Both the position numbers and the translations under genes were made by a program. The notes beneath the pieces are model-generated. The model worked only from the letters and a program-made list of their open reading frames with translations, was not told where the DNA came from and did no database searches. 64,000 bases of DNA from Haladaptatus litoreus. GTDB taxonomy: Archaea; Halobacteriota; Halobacteria; Halobacteriales; Haladaptataceae. The stretch covers positions 1-64,000 of the forward strand of contig NZ_FTNO01000004.1 in the NCBI RefSeq assembly GCF_900156425.1, read 5' to 3'. Each line of letters opens with the position of its first letter. Positions within the stretch are counted from its first letter, which is position 1. Of the stretch, positions 51,342-60,210 are shown one piece after another.

Positions 51342-52883
51342 CTAGCATTCAACTTTCTTGCCGTTCTCACCCTTCTTTCCGTTTTTCTTGCCGTTTTTCT
51401 CACCGTTTTTCTTGCCGTTGCTGTGCTGACTGTCGGTGTTGATGGCAGTTGATTCGGCGGCTTGAATGTTCTCGTTGAGCTGATAGTTAAGCTGCTCTGC
51501 CGATGCGTTACCATCGTTTGTTGCGAACGCGATTGCACTGGTCTGCTCGCTCACGTTCAGCTGCTCAATGTATTGTGCTTGCTTAACGACAGCGAGTGCT
51601 TTCTGTTTGGTAACTTGTCCGCTTCCGTTATCATAGGACACTGCCCAGGAATTATCGCCTTTTGCGTCCGTACCATCCATCACCGCAAAGACCTTTTTAG
51701 TGCCTTCGTCGACATTCACCGCAGTTGCTGAAGCCACCTGTGCATTGAAGTTTGCTTGATAACTTGCTTGTGTAGCTGTCGCTTCGCTACCATCAAGCCC
51801 AATAGCGATGGCTGCATTCTGCATGCTAATGTTTTCCTGACTCACGTCCTGGAATTGCTCGATGTTCGCTTTTGCACCCTGTTTGTTCGATTGAGATGTA
51901 CACTTTTTGGACCGCTTCACATGTGAGTCCGAGTAGTCGCCCTTCATGTTGGCGCTTGCAGTGAACTCTTTGACCGACTTCGGGTCGAAGTTTACTGCAG
52001 TCGCGCTTGCAACCTGTTCGTTCCGGTTGAACTGGCAACTAACTTGCCACGCTTTGGCTACACTATCTTTGCCGACAGCAACTGCAATGGCAACGCCTTG
52101 TTTGTTGACATTCAGCTGATTAACAATTTGTGCCTGTTTAACCGACGAACTTGCATTCTGCTTGTCTCCCTTACCGACGTTTGCCGCAAGCGCTTCGGCC
52201 GTCTGAGCGTTTTCATTTAGCTGGAAGCTTCGCTGATATGATCGAGAATAACTACCGTTCTCTGCAATTGAGATAGCAGTGCTCTGACTGCTATAGTTTA
52301 CTTGGTCAACCTCTTGTTCTTGCTCAATATCAGCTTCGGCGGTCTGCTCACTTTGGTAAGCGTCATCACTCACGACCCAGCCTGAGAATTCGCGTGAATC
52401 AGTTTCGCCCGCGAGGACAACATACACATCATTGAGATTTTCGAATGCCTGTTCTTTAGTCTGTTCTTTGGCATTAATCGATTCTGCACTGCCGGCTTGC
52501 GTGTTTTCGTTATTCTGGTAGGTGCGTTGAATTGCGTCTGCTTTTCCACCATCAATTGAGATGGCAACAGCGTTTTTCTGTTGATTGACGTTCAACTGAG
52601 TGACATCCTGGTACTGAATGACCTGGGAGGAAGACTGTTGTGAACTCGAATTGAGTTTTTTCTTATGCTTTTTTAGCCATGGGTGAAGATCAGTTGCGGA
52701 AGTGTCAGCACCGAAAATGAGGTAGACATTATCCCCATCCGCGTCCATGGCGTTGTCTGTGGCTGCAGCCGATGTGCCAGAAAACGTAGAAACGGCACTT
52801 GCACCGATCCCTGCGGCCGCGATTCCTTTCAAATAGCCTCTTCGCTTTACCTTGTTGCTGCTGTCTGATTTTCTTTGTCGCAT
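51342..52883 (-). CDS. Tat-exported Q/N-rich five-repeat protein, curli-like (513 aa)
   Basis: A Tat signal (KRRGYLKGIAAAGIGAS, 14-30) is followed by five repeat units at about 88-136, 186-236, 248-299, 341-391 and 433-484. Each follows Q-x3-Q-x-N-x3-Q-x2-A-I-A, about 12 residues with G and A, then Q-x2-Y/F/C-Q-x-N-x-N/E-x-Q-x-A. Short beta-rich spacers (VYLIFGADTS, VYVVLAGETD, VFAVMDGTDA) precede units 1, 2 and 5. The tail is basic KNGKKNG repeats and ends in Cys. The regular Q/N ladder recalls CsgA/curlin and other beta-solenoid amyloids, though the unit is about twice as long. Amyloid or matrix function is inference. Confidence 0.75.
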   Translation of the reverse strand: MRQRKSDSSNKVKRRGYLKGIAAAGIGASAVSTFSGTSAAATDNAMDADGDNVYLIFGADTSATDLHPWLKKHKKKLNSSSQQSSSQVIQYQDVTQLNVNQQKNAVAISIDGGKADAIQRTYQNNENTQAGSAESINAKEQTKEQAFENLNDVYVVLAGETDSREFSGWVVSDDAYQSEQTAEADIEQEQEVDQVNYSSQSTAISIAENGSYSRSYQRSFQLNENAQTAEALAANVGKGDKQNASSSVKQAQIVNQLNVNKQGVAIAVAVGKDSVAKAWQVSCQFNRNEQVASATAVNFDPKSVKEFTASANMKGDYSDSHVKRSKKCTSQSNKQGAKANIEQFQDVSQENISMQNAAIAIGLDGSEATATQASYQANFNAQVASATAVNVDEGTKKVFAVMDGTDAKGDNSWAVSYDNGSGQVTKQKALAVVKQAQYIEQLNVSEQTSAIAFATNDGNASAEQLNYQLNENIQAAESTAINTDSQHSNGKKNGEKNGKKNGKKGENGKKVEC

Positions 52884-52911
52884 CGCATTATACTGCAAAT
52901 GCATATTGGCA

Positions 52912-52921
52912 TTTTGTTATG
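52912..52921 (-). promoter_or_regulatory. CATAACAAAA element upstream of the repeat-protein gene
   Basis: On the complement CATAACAAAA starts 38 nt before the ATG at 52883, the spacing seen for the multicopper oxidase and TSP3 genes. Confidence 0.4.
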
Positions 52922-52988
52922 ATTCTCCTGATATCGGTAATTATCGAGTAGGTGCTAGTTATAACCCTCTTCAGTTCAAAATCAGGAA

Positions 52989-53260
52989 CTAGATAGGGCA
53001 TAACAAAAAACGAATATCTGTGAAACGGAAGTTTGGATTTTCGGTTAGCTGCTCTGTCTCTATCCCTTCTGTGCCTGATTTTTGCGAAACGTTGAGGAGC
53101 GGAATGACCTCATGACCTCGTTCTTCATTCGCTTCGATACCCTGATCGCTAAGAATCTGAAGAGCGACCTTGTCACCGTGGTTCGCAACGACCTGTAGGC
53201 AGGCACCTTAAAAGTCCTGGCCTTCAAACTCGGAGACATCGAACATCGAGCAAGCGGCCA
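52989..53260 (-). pseudogene. Unidentified gene remnant
   Basis: The complement reads ACLQVVANHGDKVALQILSD, then GIEANEERGHEVIPLLNV and TEQLTENPNFRF before a stop at 52989. The composition looks like a real haloarchaeal protein. An in-frame TAA near 53209 interrupts it (FEGQDF-stop-GACLQV). No family is recognised. Confidence 0.3.
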
Positions 53261-53408
53261 TGCTTGACTATTGCGTTCGAGTAACGCCACTCTACGTCTC
53301 ATCACGGACGTAGAACCCACCCAACAGAACTCGCTGATACCTAAAGATGGATTCGAGGGCTCTTACAGCAAGTCAAAATATCAAACGAGAATATTATACC
53401 CACTCTCT

Positions 53409-53946
53409 CCCCCCGTCATCGATGTGTAAACGGCTATCCAGGTGGGAGGGGTAGGGCGTGAATTAGCGATGAACAGGAAGATAGCAGCAAATACAATAGA
53501 GAAGTACTCAGGCTCCTGAATCATCGCTTGATCAAAGAGATTCTCTATAGGGGAAAGTTTTATGTGATGGCTACTCTAACAAAATCCGTAATGCAATTAG
53601 GCATGAGATTAGGCTAAGAGTATATTTTACTAATCGAACGTCGATTCCTTTCTGGTTAAGACCACTTTATTTGTTCATCCAACTAATATTAGTGTCCTCG
53701 AGGCTTCTTCTATCGGGTGAGGCTCTATTTCCGGTAGCTGCATCTTACCTCTCTCTACTGTTTACACTTCGATGGCGGGGGGAGGGGTCACAACATAGTT
53801 GAATGCTATTTATTAAATTCGTGTAAAAATCGACGAATAACGTTCTAAGCTCTTATCTCTTAGTCAGGTTGGTTGTCTTCGATTGACCACCAAGCGTCTC
53901 TTTATCGGAGCGGGAGATTGATTTACACATCGAACACGGGGGGTGG
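53409..53946. other. Origin-like region: three ORB-like repeats downstream of orc1
   Basis: CCCCCCGTCATCGATGTGTA (53409) is in one orientation; GTTTACACTTCGATGGCGGG (53760) and TTTACACATCGAACACGGGG (53922) are inverted. Each pairs a C/G tract with an ATCGATGTGTAAAC-type core, as haloarchaeal origin recognition boxes do. Between them, 53800-53835 is AT-rich (TTTATTAAATTC) and could unwind. With the upstream repeats, the orc1 gene is flanked on both sides. Confidence 0.75.
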
Positions 53947-53985
53947 GTGACCCTAAAAATCCTCATGCCAAACTAAATTCACCCC

Positions 53986-55488
53986 TCACTTTTCATGGAA
54001 TTTCTTAAGTTGGGAATTGATGACCGTTTGCAGGAGTTCTTCTTGATTGGCAATCGCTTCCAACCGTGTGTCATCGACGATTCGGTTCATCATCGCTGCG
54101 GGATCTCCCGTGAAGGTAAACTCCATGTACATTCCACCACCGCGCCCTCGACTCTTTCGAGAGGACGATATTAGACCATACGTGGAGAGTTCCTTAACAT
54201 ATTTAACATAGGTCTCCCGAGTCATCTGGTCAGCATCGAGTTTGTCAGTCACCCACTGGTACACTTTGAATCCGACTGGACTTGGGACAGAACTTCGTGA
54301 TCGATTCGAGTAGCAGGCGACGGCGGCTGTTGCGTACAGTGAGATCTTTTTCTGCGTCGTTAATCCTTCCACGAGTTTCAACGAGCGGTCTTTGTCGATT
54401 TCCTCTTGTGATTCGCGAACGTGATCCTCGCGAACCTCTTCATCACCCTGCTCATCTGCCAAGTCACCAGCGCCACGGAACAGGTCGATAGCTTTCCGCG
54501 CGTCACCATGACTTTGGGCTGCAAACGCCGCTACAAGCGGAATCACGTCTTCTTCAAGTGCGTCTCGACGGAACGCGTCACGACGATTATTGAGAATTTC
54601 GCGTAACTGGGTGGCATCGTAGTCGGGAAAGTAAACATCTCGAGGATTGAACGAACTATCGGTACGACCGTCGATGTTTTCCATAAACTTCGGGTCGTTT
54701 GTTAGTGCTGCGACAGATACCTGTCCTTCTATTTCATTTATATTGTTCGCTCGCGACAGCTGATAAAGCAGCTTCGAATAGGCGGGTTCGTCGTTTGCTC
54801 GTCGGCCCACTAGAAGGTCGATCTCGTCAAGGATGAAAATGACTGAATCATAGTGTTCGTTAATCAGTTCATACAGGCGTCGATACTTGCGTTTCGTCGA
54901 TACGCCTGTCTCAGGAACAGCGATCTCTGCTTTCACATCTTTCGCGACGGTCTGAACTAGTTCGTAGACCGCTTGATCAAGAGTATTTATGGGTTGACAG
55001 TTGATGTCAACCACGCCGAATCGTTCGCCCCTCGATTGACAGAGCTCGATGATTTGCTGTGTAACTGCGCCAATAATAAGCGATTTTCCTGTCCCAGCTG
55101 GACCATACAGCAGCATATTCGGAGGACGGTTTCCTTGGAGAGTTGGCTTCAGAAATGAAACGACGGATTCAAGCTGATCATCGCGGCCGACGATACGCTC
55201 CTCATCGATGATTGTATCTGGCTCGACAAGATCTCTATTGACGAAGACCGATGTCTCCCCCTCATCATCGAGCATATCTCGGATTGACCGCTGTGTACCA
55301 TCCTCTGTAGTTCCCAGAGCCCGATCCGAGATCGAACCTCCAGCGGTCTCTTTATAGGTAGTCTCGATTTGTTCTTCGTCAGTACTGGGATGAGTGTTCT
55401 TATTTAGAGTAGATTGATCCGTTTCCTCCTGGTTGCTGCCGGTCATATGTTTGCTGTAACCCGTAGCGTTAAAAAGATTGACCTCCAT
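53986..55488 (-). CDS. cdc6: Orc1/Cdc6 replication initiator (500 aa)
   Basis: A long acidic, disordered N-terminus (1-90) precedes the AAA+ ATPase. Walker A is GPAGTGKS (129-136), Walker B FILDEID (218-224), and GDARKAIDLFRGA carries the sensor-2 Arg. A C-terminal winged helix (about 395-480) includes YVKYVKELSTYGLISSS and GRGGGMYMEF as the wing. It would bind the flanking ORBs and load the MCM helicase. The ATG at 55488 lies within an ORB-like sequence; the ATG for MTGSNQEE (55446) is an alternative. The N-terminal extension is long for the family. Confidence 0.94.
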   Translation of the reverse strand: MEVNLFNATGYSKHMTGSNQEETDQSTLNKNTHPSTDEEQIETTYKETAGGSISDRALGTTEDGTQRSIRDMLDDEGETSVFVNRDLVEPDTIIDEERIVGRDDQLESVVSFLKPTLQGNRPPNMLLYGPAGTGKSLIIGAVTQQIIELCQSRGERFGVVDINCQPINTLDQAVYELVQTVAKDVKAEIAVPETGVSTKRKYRRLYELINEHYDSVIFILDEIDLLVGRRANDEPAYSKLLYQLSRANNINEIEGQVSVAALTNDPKFMENIDGRTDSSFNPRDVYFPDYDATQLREILNNRRDAFRRDALEEDVIPLVAAFAAQSHGDARKAIDLFRGAGDLADEQGDEEVREDHVRESQEEIDKDRSLKLVEGLTTQKKISLYATAAVACYSNRSRSSVPSPVGFKVYQWVTDKLDADQMTRETYVKYVKELSTYGLISSSRKSRGRGGGMYMEFTFTGDPAAMMNRIVDDTRLEAIANQEELLQTVINSQLKKFHEK

Positions 55489-55756
55489 CGATGTTTATCC
55501 GACCGATACAACGGAGCTATTTCTTGTATTCCATTGATTCACCAACCTTGCTGTAGGACCGTCAACGATGTATATTCTATAAAAGGTCTCTGACATCGAT
55601 GTGTAATGGATCTGGCTTGGAGTCGGCGAAACTATGTGAATCACATTCGGTAGCTTTGCTGGCACTCCCCCCGCCATCGATGTGTAAGCTACACATCTGA
55701 CACCCCGTCATCGAAGTGTAACATTCGAATTGACTCCCCCCGTCATCGATGTGAAA
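55483..55756. other. Origin-like region: ORB-like repeats upstream of orc1
   Basis: CTCCCCCCGCCATCGATGTG (55665), ACCCCGTCATCGAAGTGTAA (55702) and CTCCCCCCGTCATCGATGTG (55734) are direct repeats. Weaker copies without the C tract are GACATCGATGTGTAATGG (55592) and CCTCCATCGATGTTTA (55482). The core is that of the three downstream boxes. A cluster of this kind before orc1 is the usual haloarchaeal origin layout. Confidence 0.75.
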
Positions 55757-56152
55757 AGTGCCAAATTTTGCCATTCTTGTAGTGTAATTCCTCACTTTGA
55801 CTTCGTGCGCGGAGAGCCAATCAAAGAGCCAATATGAACATGAGAATCGAGTAATTCGATAGCTGGATTCCTGGAGTACTAACAATTTTCACTCGTGCCG
55901 ATCTATTGGAGAAGTCGTGATTCCGCTATGCTCTCTTAGAGAACGGGACTAACACCGTTCTCACCAGTGATTGGCTAAGTTCTATAATTGATTCCCGACT
56001 AATTGCTTTCAACGTCGTGGCTGCGCGCGCAGCGCAGCAAGCACGGGGCGGCGAGGCCTGGGTCGATTCGACACACAAGGAAAAAGAACCCTACACTCGC
56101 CGGTTACTCCCACCACCGATCGCGCTCGGGTACATGAATACTATTCCGCCCA
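55757..56152. other. Intergenic region
   Basis: No gene supported. GCGCGCGCAGCGC near 56022 is a short GC-rich palindrome, possibly part of a transposon remnant that ends at 56219. Confidence 0.3.
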
Positions 56153-56219
56153 CGTCGTGGAAGCAGGAAGTCCCCGTTCTCAGCAAGGCCATCAGGTCGA
56201 GAGGGCGGGGGTAGTTCAC
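56153..56219 (+). repeat. Orphan right end of the IS200/IS605 family
   Basis: CGTCGTGGAAGCAGGAAG, a CCCCG...CGGGGG hairpin and the terminal AGTTCAC are those of the other right ends. The stop codon of the convergent gene at 56221 begins two bases beyond the end. Confidence 0.7.
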
Positions 56220-56220
56220 T

Positions 56221-56625
56221 TCACTCTCTCTCGCAATTGTTCAAAAATTCAGTAATAAGCAGATCTTCGCCCTCTTCGTAGACTAATGTCACTGTTTCTA
56301 CGGTTCGATTTCCTGGCAAATCGACTCGCCCAACGCCGTTTTCGTCAACGGTTGTTTTAACTTCTATCTGGCTTTCATCCGCAAACATCACAAACACGAG
56401 CACGGTCTTGCCCGGTAAAAGCGGCCCTCCAGTGAAATTATGGGTGAAGAAAGTGATGTGTTCACAAGTAATCTTAATTTGGTTGCTAGTGGAATCGCCA
56501 TTTTGGGTCTGGGATGTTGTGGCGTCACCACCAAACCCAGTCATCACTGCGCCATGCATCATAGATCCTTTGAGGCAATCTTGTCGATTGATGTCGCTTT
56601 TATCATCTATTTTTATTCTCTGCAT
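56221..56625 (-). CDS. Hypothetical, probably exported protein (134 aa)
   Basis: The N-terminus has INRQDCLKGSMMHGAVMTG (about 12-30), which looks like a Tat signal in which the second arginine has become Gln. The rest is beta-rich (ITFFTHNFTGGPLLPGKTVL, VKTTVDENGVGRVDLPGN), like a small Ig-type or transthyretin-like domain. The ATG at 56625 is preferred over a TTG three codons earlier. A promoter-like ATAACAATAG lies upstream, as for other exported proteins. It abuts an orphan IS right end. Confidence 0.55.
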   Translation of the reverse strand: MQRIKIDDKSDINRQDCLKGSMMHGAVMTGFGGDATTSQTQNGDSTSNQIKITCEHITFFTHNFTGGPLLPGKTVLVFVMFADESQIEVKTTVDENGVGRVDLPGNRTVETVTLVYEEGEDLLITEFLNNCERE

Positions 56626-56650
56626 ACAAAGCAATCATAACAAGACTACC

Positions 56651-56661
56651 CTATTGTTATG
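56651..56661 (-). promoter_or_regulatory. CATAACAATAG element
   Basis: On the complement GCATAACAATAGGG starts 36-37 nt before the ATG at 56625. Over 11 bases it equals the elements of the CHRD and TSP3 genes. A CATAACAA on the other strand at 56635 makes a partial inverted pair. Confidence 0.45.
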
Positions 56662-57062
56662 CGGTGTCTGACCATATTAATTACTGCCTGCAAACGATGA
56701 AAGATCCGATTGTGGATCATCTTGAATTCTGAACCACAAGCAAAAACATTTCATTACTGACTGCGAGACGCCTATCGCTTGTATAGAACCCAAGATACGA
56801 AGTACTGCCATCATCAGTTGTCTATGAAACATTCTCAAAACATGGCCTGCCCCTGTTTCCAGAGTATGACGTAATTACAGCGTTTTAGCTTACTACGCTC
56901 GAGCATCGTAGGGGAAATGGCAACGAAGAAACCCTACGATACTCGCAATTTATCCAATGGCCTTATTGTATATTGTTATGAGGATCCTTCTGTAGGCTCA
57001 TATACTAAAAATACACTCCAACTAATTAAGTAATAACAATTTACTAATAAAATTTGCGGTGC
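56662..57062. other. Intergenic region
   Basis: No gene seen. A further CATAACAATA lies on the complement at 56971-56980, without a gene at the usual distance. GCTCGAGC at 56898 is palindromic. Confidence 0.3.
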
Positions 57063-59102
57063 TTAGATAATATCCTGGCCTTCGAAGACAAGATAACTAA
57101 CGACTTCTGATGTATGGCCGGTCTCGGTATCGACGCTCTGCTCTTCTTCGACGCGGATATCGACAGCTGATCCACCGAGGTTTTGATAGCGAAGGGCAGC
57201 TGGATCACTTCCATCATATGTTTGTAGATTCGCGATGAACACAGGCTCTTCATACACACGCTGGAATGCAATTGAGGCCCAATTGTGGGTGACAGTATCG
57301 GAAGTGAGTCCTGCCTCGAACGGAACACCGTTAAGCGTGCTTATGCCCGGTTCTATCGCGATGTAGCCGATTGTTTCAGAAGCATGGTTACCGCCGGACG
57401 TTTCTTCTTGAAGACGGACATCAAAACCTGTACTTGAGACGTTCCGATTACGAGTGACGACTGGGTCGGCTTCGTTGACGGTTTGGGCCTGGGAGATCAC
57501 AATTGGAATTGTGGTAAATGTCTGGAAGAAATTTTCCCGTGTAAACGTTTGATCTGTTTGGAGACTCCCGACTTCCGCCCGTAATCCAGCAGGTGTTGTG
57601 TAGGCACCCTCATTCATGAATAGGTAATGGGCAGTTTCAGTGGTATGACTGCCATCCAAATAGGCCCATTCTTCAAGTTGATACTCAAAGCTCTCATCTG
57701 TGACTTCACGAACCCGCATATGACATGGTTGGCCGCCATTTGTTGATGGTGGTCCCATGAGTGCAACTGGGTTTGTGAATGAGCCCTCCGATGTAATTGA
57801 TTCCCATGTGGTGCGATTAGGTTGATTTGTTGAGACACTGCCGCGCTGTCCGACTGCGATGGCTGCTTCGGCATCGACGAGCCCGTATCCCTGTTGATTT
57901 GTGGTGAGACCAATATCCTCAGCTGTTGCACGAAGTTTGCCGCGGACACCACCTGGGTTGTTGTAGCTCTCTTGCGTGAGCGATCCGCTGGCGTCGTATG
58001 CGGTGTTGGTTGCGTTGAGGTATCCATTCGCCATGAGCAAAGCTGCTGTGGCACTGACATGTGGTGCAGCTGCTGAGGTTCCTGTTACAACAGCAGGGTA
58101 TCTAGATGAAACCGATCGAATATATCTACCTGGAGCAGTCAGTTCAACTTCAGGGCCCGTTGATGAGATATCTGCAAGTGTATCGGTACTGGTGCTTGCT
58201 GTAACCGCAATTACTTCTGGATATGCTGCAGGATAGCTCACACAGCCTTCACATCCCCGATTCCCAGTGGCACCAACGAGGAGAACGCCTTTTTCATAGG
58301 CATACTTACATGCATCACGCATCACGTATGCCTCCGCTCCAGCGAGGCTCATATTCGCAATGTCCCATCCTTGATCTGCGGTATATTTGATTCCCTCAGC
58401 AATCCCTAGATAATCGCCGATTCCTCGGCAATCGAGAACTTTGAGCGCGTGTAGTGTCGCCTCTGGGGCGACTCCAACAACATCAATATCATTATTTATT
58501 GCGCCAGCTATCGCAGCAACGATTGTTCCATGGTCATCATCATCATCCCAGGGATGATGGCATGTGTTATCGTTTGTTTCCGTTTCCGAACACGGTCTCC
58601 CATCAAAGAGCGTGTTACATGAATAATAGAATGCCTTCCCATCGCCAAGATTTGCTTGGAGGTCGGGATGGTCGCTATCAATGCCTGTATCAAGAATTGC
58701 GATATGTGCACCTTTTCCAGTGTATCCCTTATGATTTGCCTGTTCAGAGTTGATCCGATCCGCCCCCCACGAGAGTACCTGACGACCAGTTGTCCCGTGA
58801 TTCACTGCTCTCACTAGCCCATTTTTCTCGACATATCGAACATCGTTGCGCCGGCGAAGTGCGTCCCGCGCTGGCGCTGGAAAGCGCCCTGCAACTGCCT
58901 GCCCAATGTTTCCAAAGTCTAATACACGTTTGACTGCTGTTGCGTGTGATTGAGCTGCATTGACTGCGGCTGGCGATGTAGTACCAACGATATACTCTGT
59001 CGTTGGTTGAACAGTACTTTGCCCCCGGCTCGTCATCGTCAGTGCTCCAAGGCTTCCAACGGTACTACTCAGAATTTGTCGTCGAGTCAGACTTTGCTGC
59101 AC
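57063..59102 (-). CDS. Halolysin-like subtilase (S8 peptidase), Tat-exported (679 aa)
   Basis: The Tat signal is LTRRQILSSTVGSLGALT (5-22), with a GTG start. A propeptide (about 30-105) is followed by the S8 domain: catalytic Asp in IAILDTGIDSDHPDLQ (about 135), His in DDDHGTIVAAIAG (about 190) and Ser in VTGTSAAAPHVSA (about 345). The usual GTSMAAPH has Ala for Met. After about residue 430 comes a C-terminal beta-rich region with three similar repeats (EYQLEEWAYLDGSHTTETAH, DVRLQEETSGGNHASETIGY and IRVEEEQSVDTETGHTSEVV), resembling H-type-lectin-like repeats. It is an extracellular protease, possibly carbohydrate- or surface-binding. Confidence 0.92.
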   Translation of the reverse strand: MQQSLTRRQILSSTVGSLGALTMTSRGQSTVQPTTEYIVGTTSPAAVNAAQSHATAVKRVLDFGNIGQAVAGRFPAPARDALRRRNDVRYVEKNGLVRAVNHGTTGRQVLSWGADRINSEQANHKGYTGKGAHIAILDTGIDSDHPDLQANLGDGKAFYYSCNTLFDGRPCSETETNDNTCHHPWDDDDDHGTIVAAIAGAINNDIDVVGVAPEATLHALKVLDCRGIGDYLGIAEGIKYTADQGWDIANMSLAGAEAYVMRDACKYAYEKGVLLVGATGNRGCEGCVSYPAAYPEVIAVTASTSTDTLADISSTGPEVELTAPGRYIRSVSSRYPAVVTGTSAAAPHVSATAALLMANGYLNATNTAYDASGSLTQESYNNPGGVRGKLRATAEDIGLTTNQQGYGLVDAEAAIAVGQRGSVSTNQPNRTTWESITSEGSFTNPVALMGPPSTNGGQPCHMRVREVTDESFEYQLEEWAYLDGSHTTETAHYLFMNEGAYTTPAGLRAEVGSLQTDQTFTRENFFQTFTTIPIVISQAQTVNEADPVVTRNRNVSSTGFDVRLQEETSGGNHASETIGYIAIEPGISTLNGVPFEAGLTSDTVTHNWASIAFQRVYEEPVFIANLQTYDGSDPAALRYQNLGGSAVDIRVEEEQSVDTETGHTSEVVSYLVFEGQDII

Positions 59103-59198
59103 AGTGTATGTACATTGTTTGTAGCAATATATATTATCTAGCTTGGTAGAAACAAATTAAGATTAAAATAAGATTTAGAGTTCAAGAAGCTGCGACCG

Positions 59199-59660
59199 TT
59201 ATGTTTTAGGCAACACGTCCTGCCCAAGTGTGAACGTTACCGTGCGATCCTTATTCAGGTTAACTTGTTGGTGCTGGTTCTGGACATAGACATCGTATTT
59301 GCCCTGTGAAAGCTGAACATCGATCTGACCAGCACTATCGGTGTATCCAGTAAAGACTGTCTCTCCGAGGCTGTTTTTGACTGTGACGGTTTCATTATCC
59401 AATGGATCGCCAGCATCGTTCTGCACAACGGCAGTCAACGTGTGTATACCCACACAACGGTCAGCAGGGTTGAACTCGGTTATATTGGAGAGAGCTATGC
59501 GCGTGTCTACGTCAGCGCGAAGAGCACCAATATTCGGTGCTGTATCAGTATCATGGGGAGCAATATCGATCGCGGTTGCTCCACTGACGCCTATTGTAGC
59601 GAGAATCACGCTCACTAAGACGATGGATAGTATTCGTCCTACTTTTCTACTTAACTTCAT
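59199..59660 (-). CDS. Secreted Ig-like/CNA-B-like protein (153 aa)
   Basis: A Sec signal peptide (about 1-30; ILSIVLVSVILATIGVSGAT) precedes a short linker and a beta-sandwich domain (about 70-148), with LTAVVQNDAGDPLDNETVTV, GETVFTGYTDSAGQIDVQL and GKYDVYVQNQHQQVNL. The alternation of DSAGQ and GKY turns is that of carboxypeptidase-regulatory or CNA-B folds. The gene lies about 100 bases upstream of the subtilase on the same strand and may be co-expressed with it. Function unknown. Confidence 0.7.
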   Translation of the reverse strand: MKLSRKVGRILSIVLVSVILATIGVSGATAIDIAPHDTDTAPNIGALRADVDTRIALSNITEFNPADRCVGIHTLTAVVQNDAGDPLDNETVTVKNSLGETVFTGYTDSAGQIDVQLSQGKYDVYVQNQHQQVNLNKDRTVTFTLGQDVLPKT

Positions 59661-59922
59661 CTATATAGTTTTACTTGCCCCATCATATTTATAAGTTCGT
59701 TATCACTGTATATATTTAAAATTAAATAAGTAATTAATGGGTTCTTACTATAATTATTTACTATTTAAGACGCCATATTTACCTAGTAATAATATGCGAA
59801 TCAAAACCAAATATCACGTTCAGCACAATATACTCACACCAGTCTAGCGATGGTATGGTTCCTTTGGTTCGTCTTTATTGCCTTCGTCAACCACTCCCTG
59901 AGTAAGGTCCTTAAAATGAGAA

Positions 59923-60195
59923 TCACTCCCCTCGCTCCATTTTCTCTCGCAAATGTACAATCCGAGTGATTGCACTTTCTGCGTCGTTCCCAAAGCCAAA
60001 TTCGACTTCATGATACTGCTCACAAGCGCGAAGGACTTTGCGAACAGTATGCCGTGAGAGGCGAGTCTGTTGACAAACATCATAGAGGGTTGTTGCATCT
60101 TTTGCAATGCTGATGAGTTCTTCAACTGTAATATCACATGCTGGCGGAAGATACTCGTGTGGAGATTTGGGCACGTTCTGCCTTGATCGGCTCAT
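59923..60195 (-). CDS. Small helix-turn-helix protein (90 aa)
   Basis: The sequence TVEELISIAKDATTLYDVCQ followed by QTRLSRHTVRKVLRACEQY gives a tri-helical HTH with recognition helix SRHTVRKVLRAC. A C-terminal helix AESAITRIVHLREKMERG may dimerise. Start codon could be five residues earlier. It is probably a DNA-binding regulator. No partner is adjacent. Confidence 0.65.
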   Translation of the reverse strand: MSRSRQNVPKSPHEYLPPACDITVEELISIAKDATTLYDVCQQTRLSRHTVRKVLRACEQYHEVEFGFGNDAESAITRIVHLREKMERGE

Positions 60196-60210
60196 AGGCT
60201 GTTCTCCCAT

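Noticed and set aside
53060..53320. Arg/Ser-rich minus-strand frame
   Set aside because: A neighbouring frame of the same stretch reads more like a real protein remnant; this one is its shadow.
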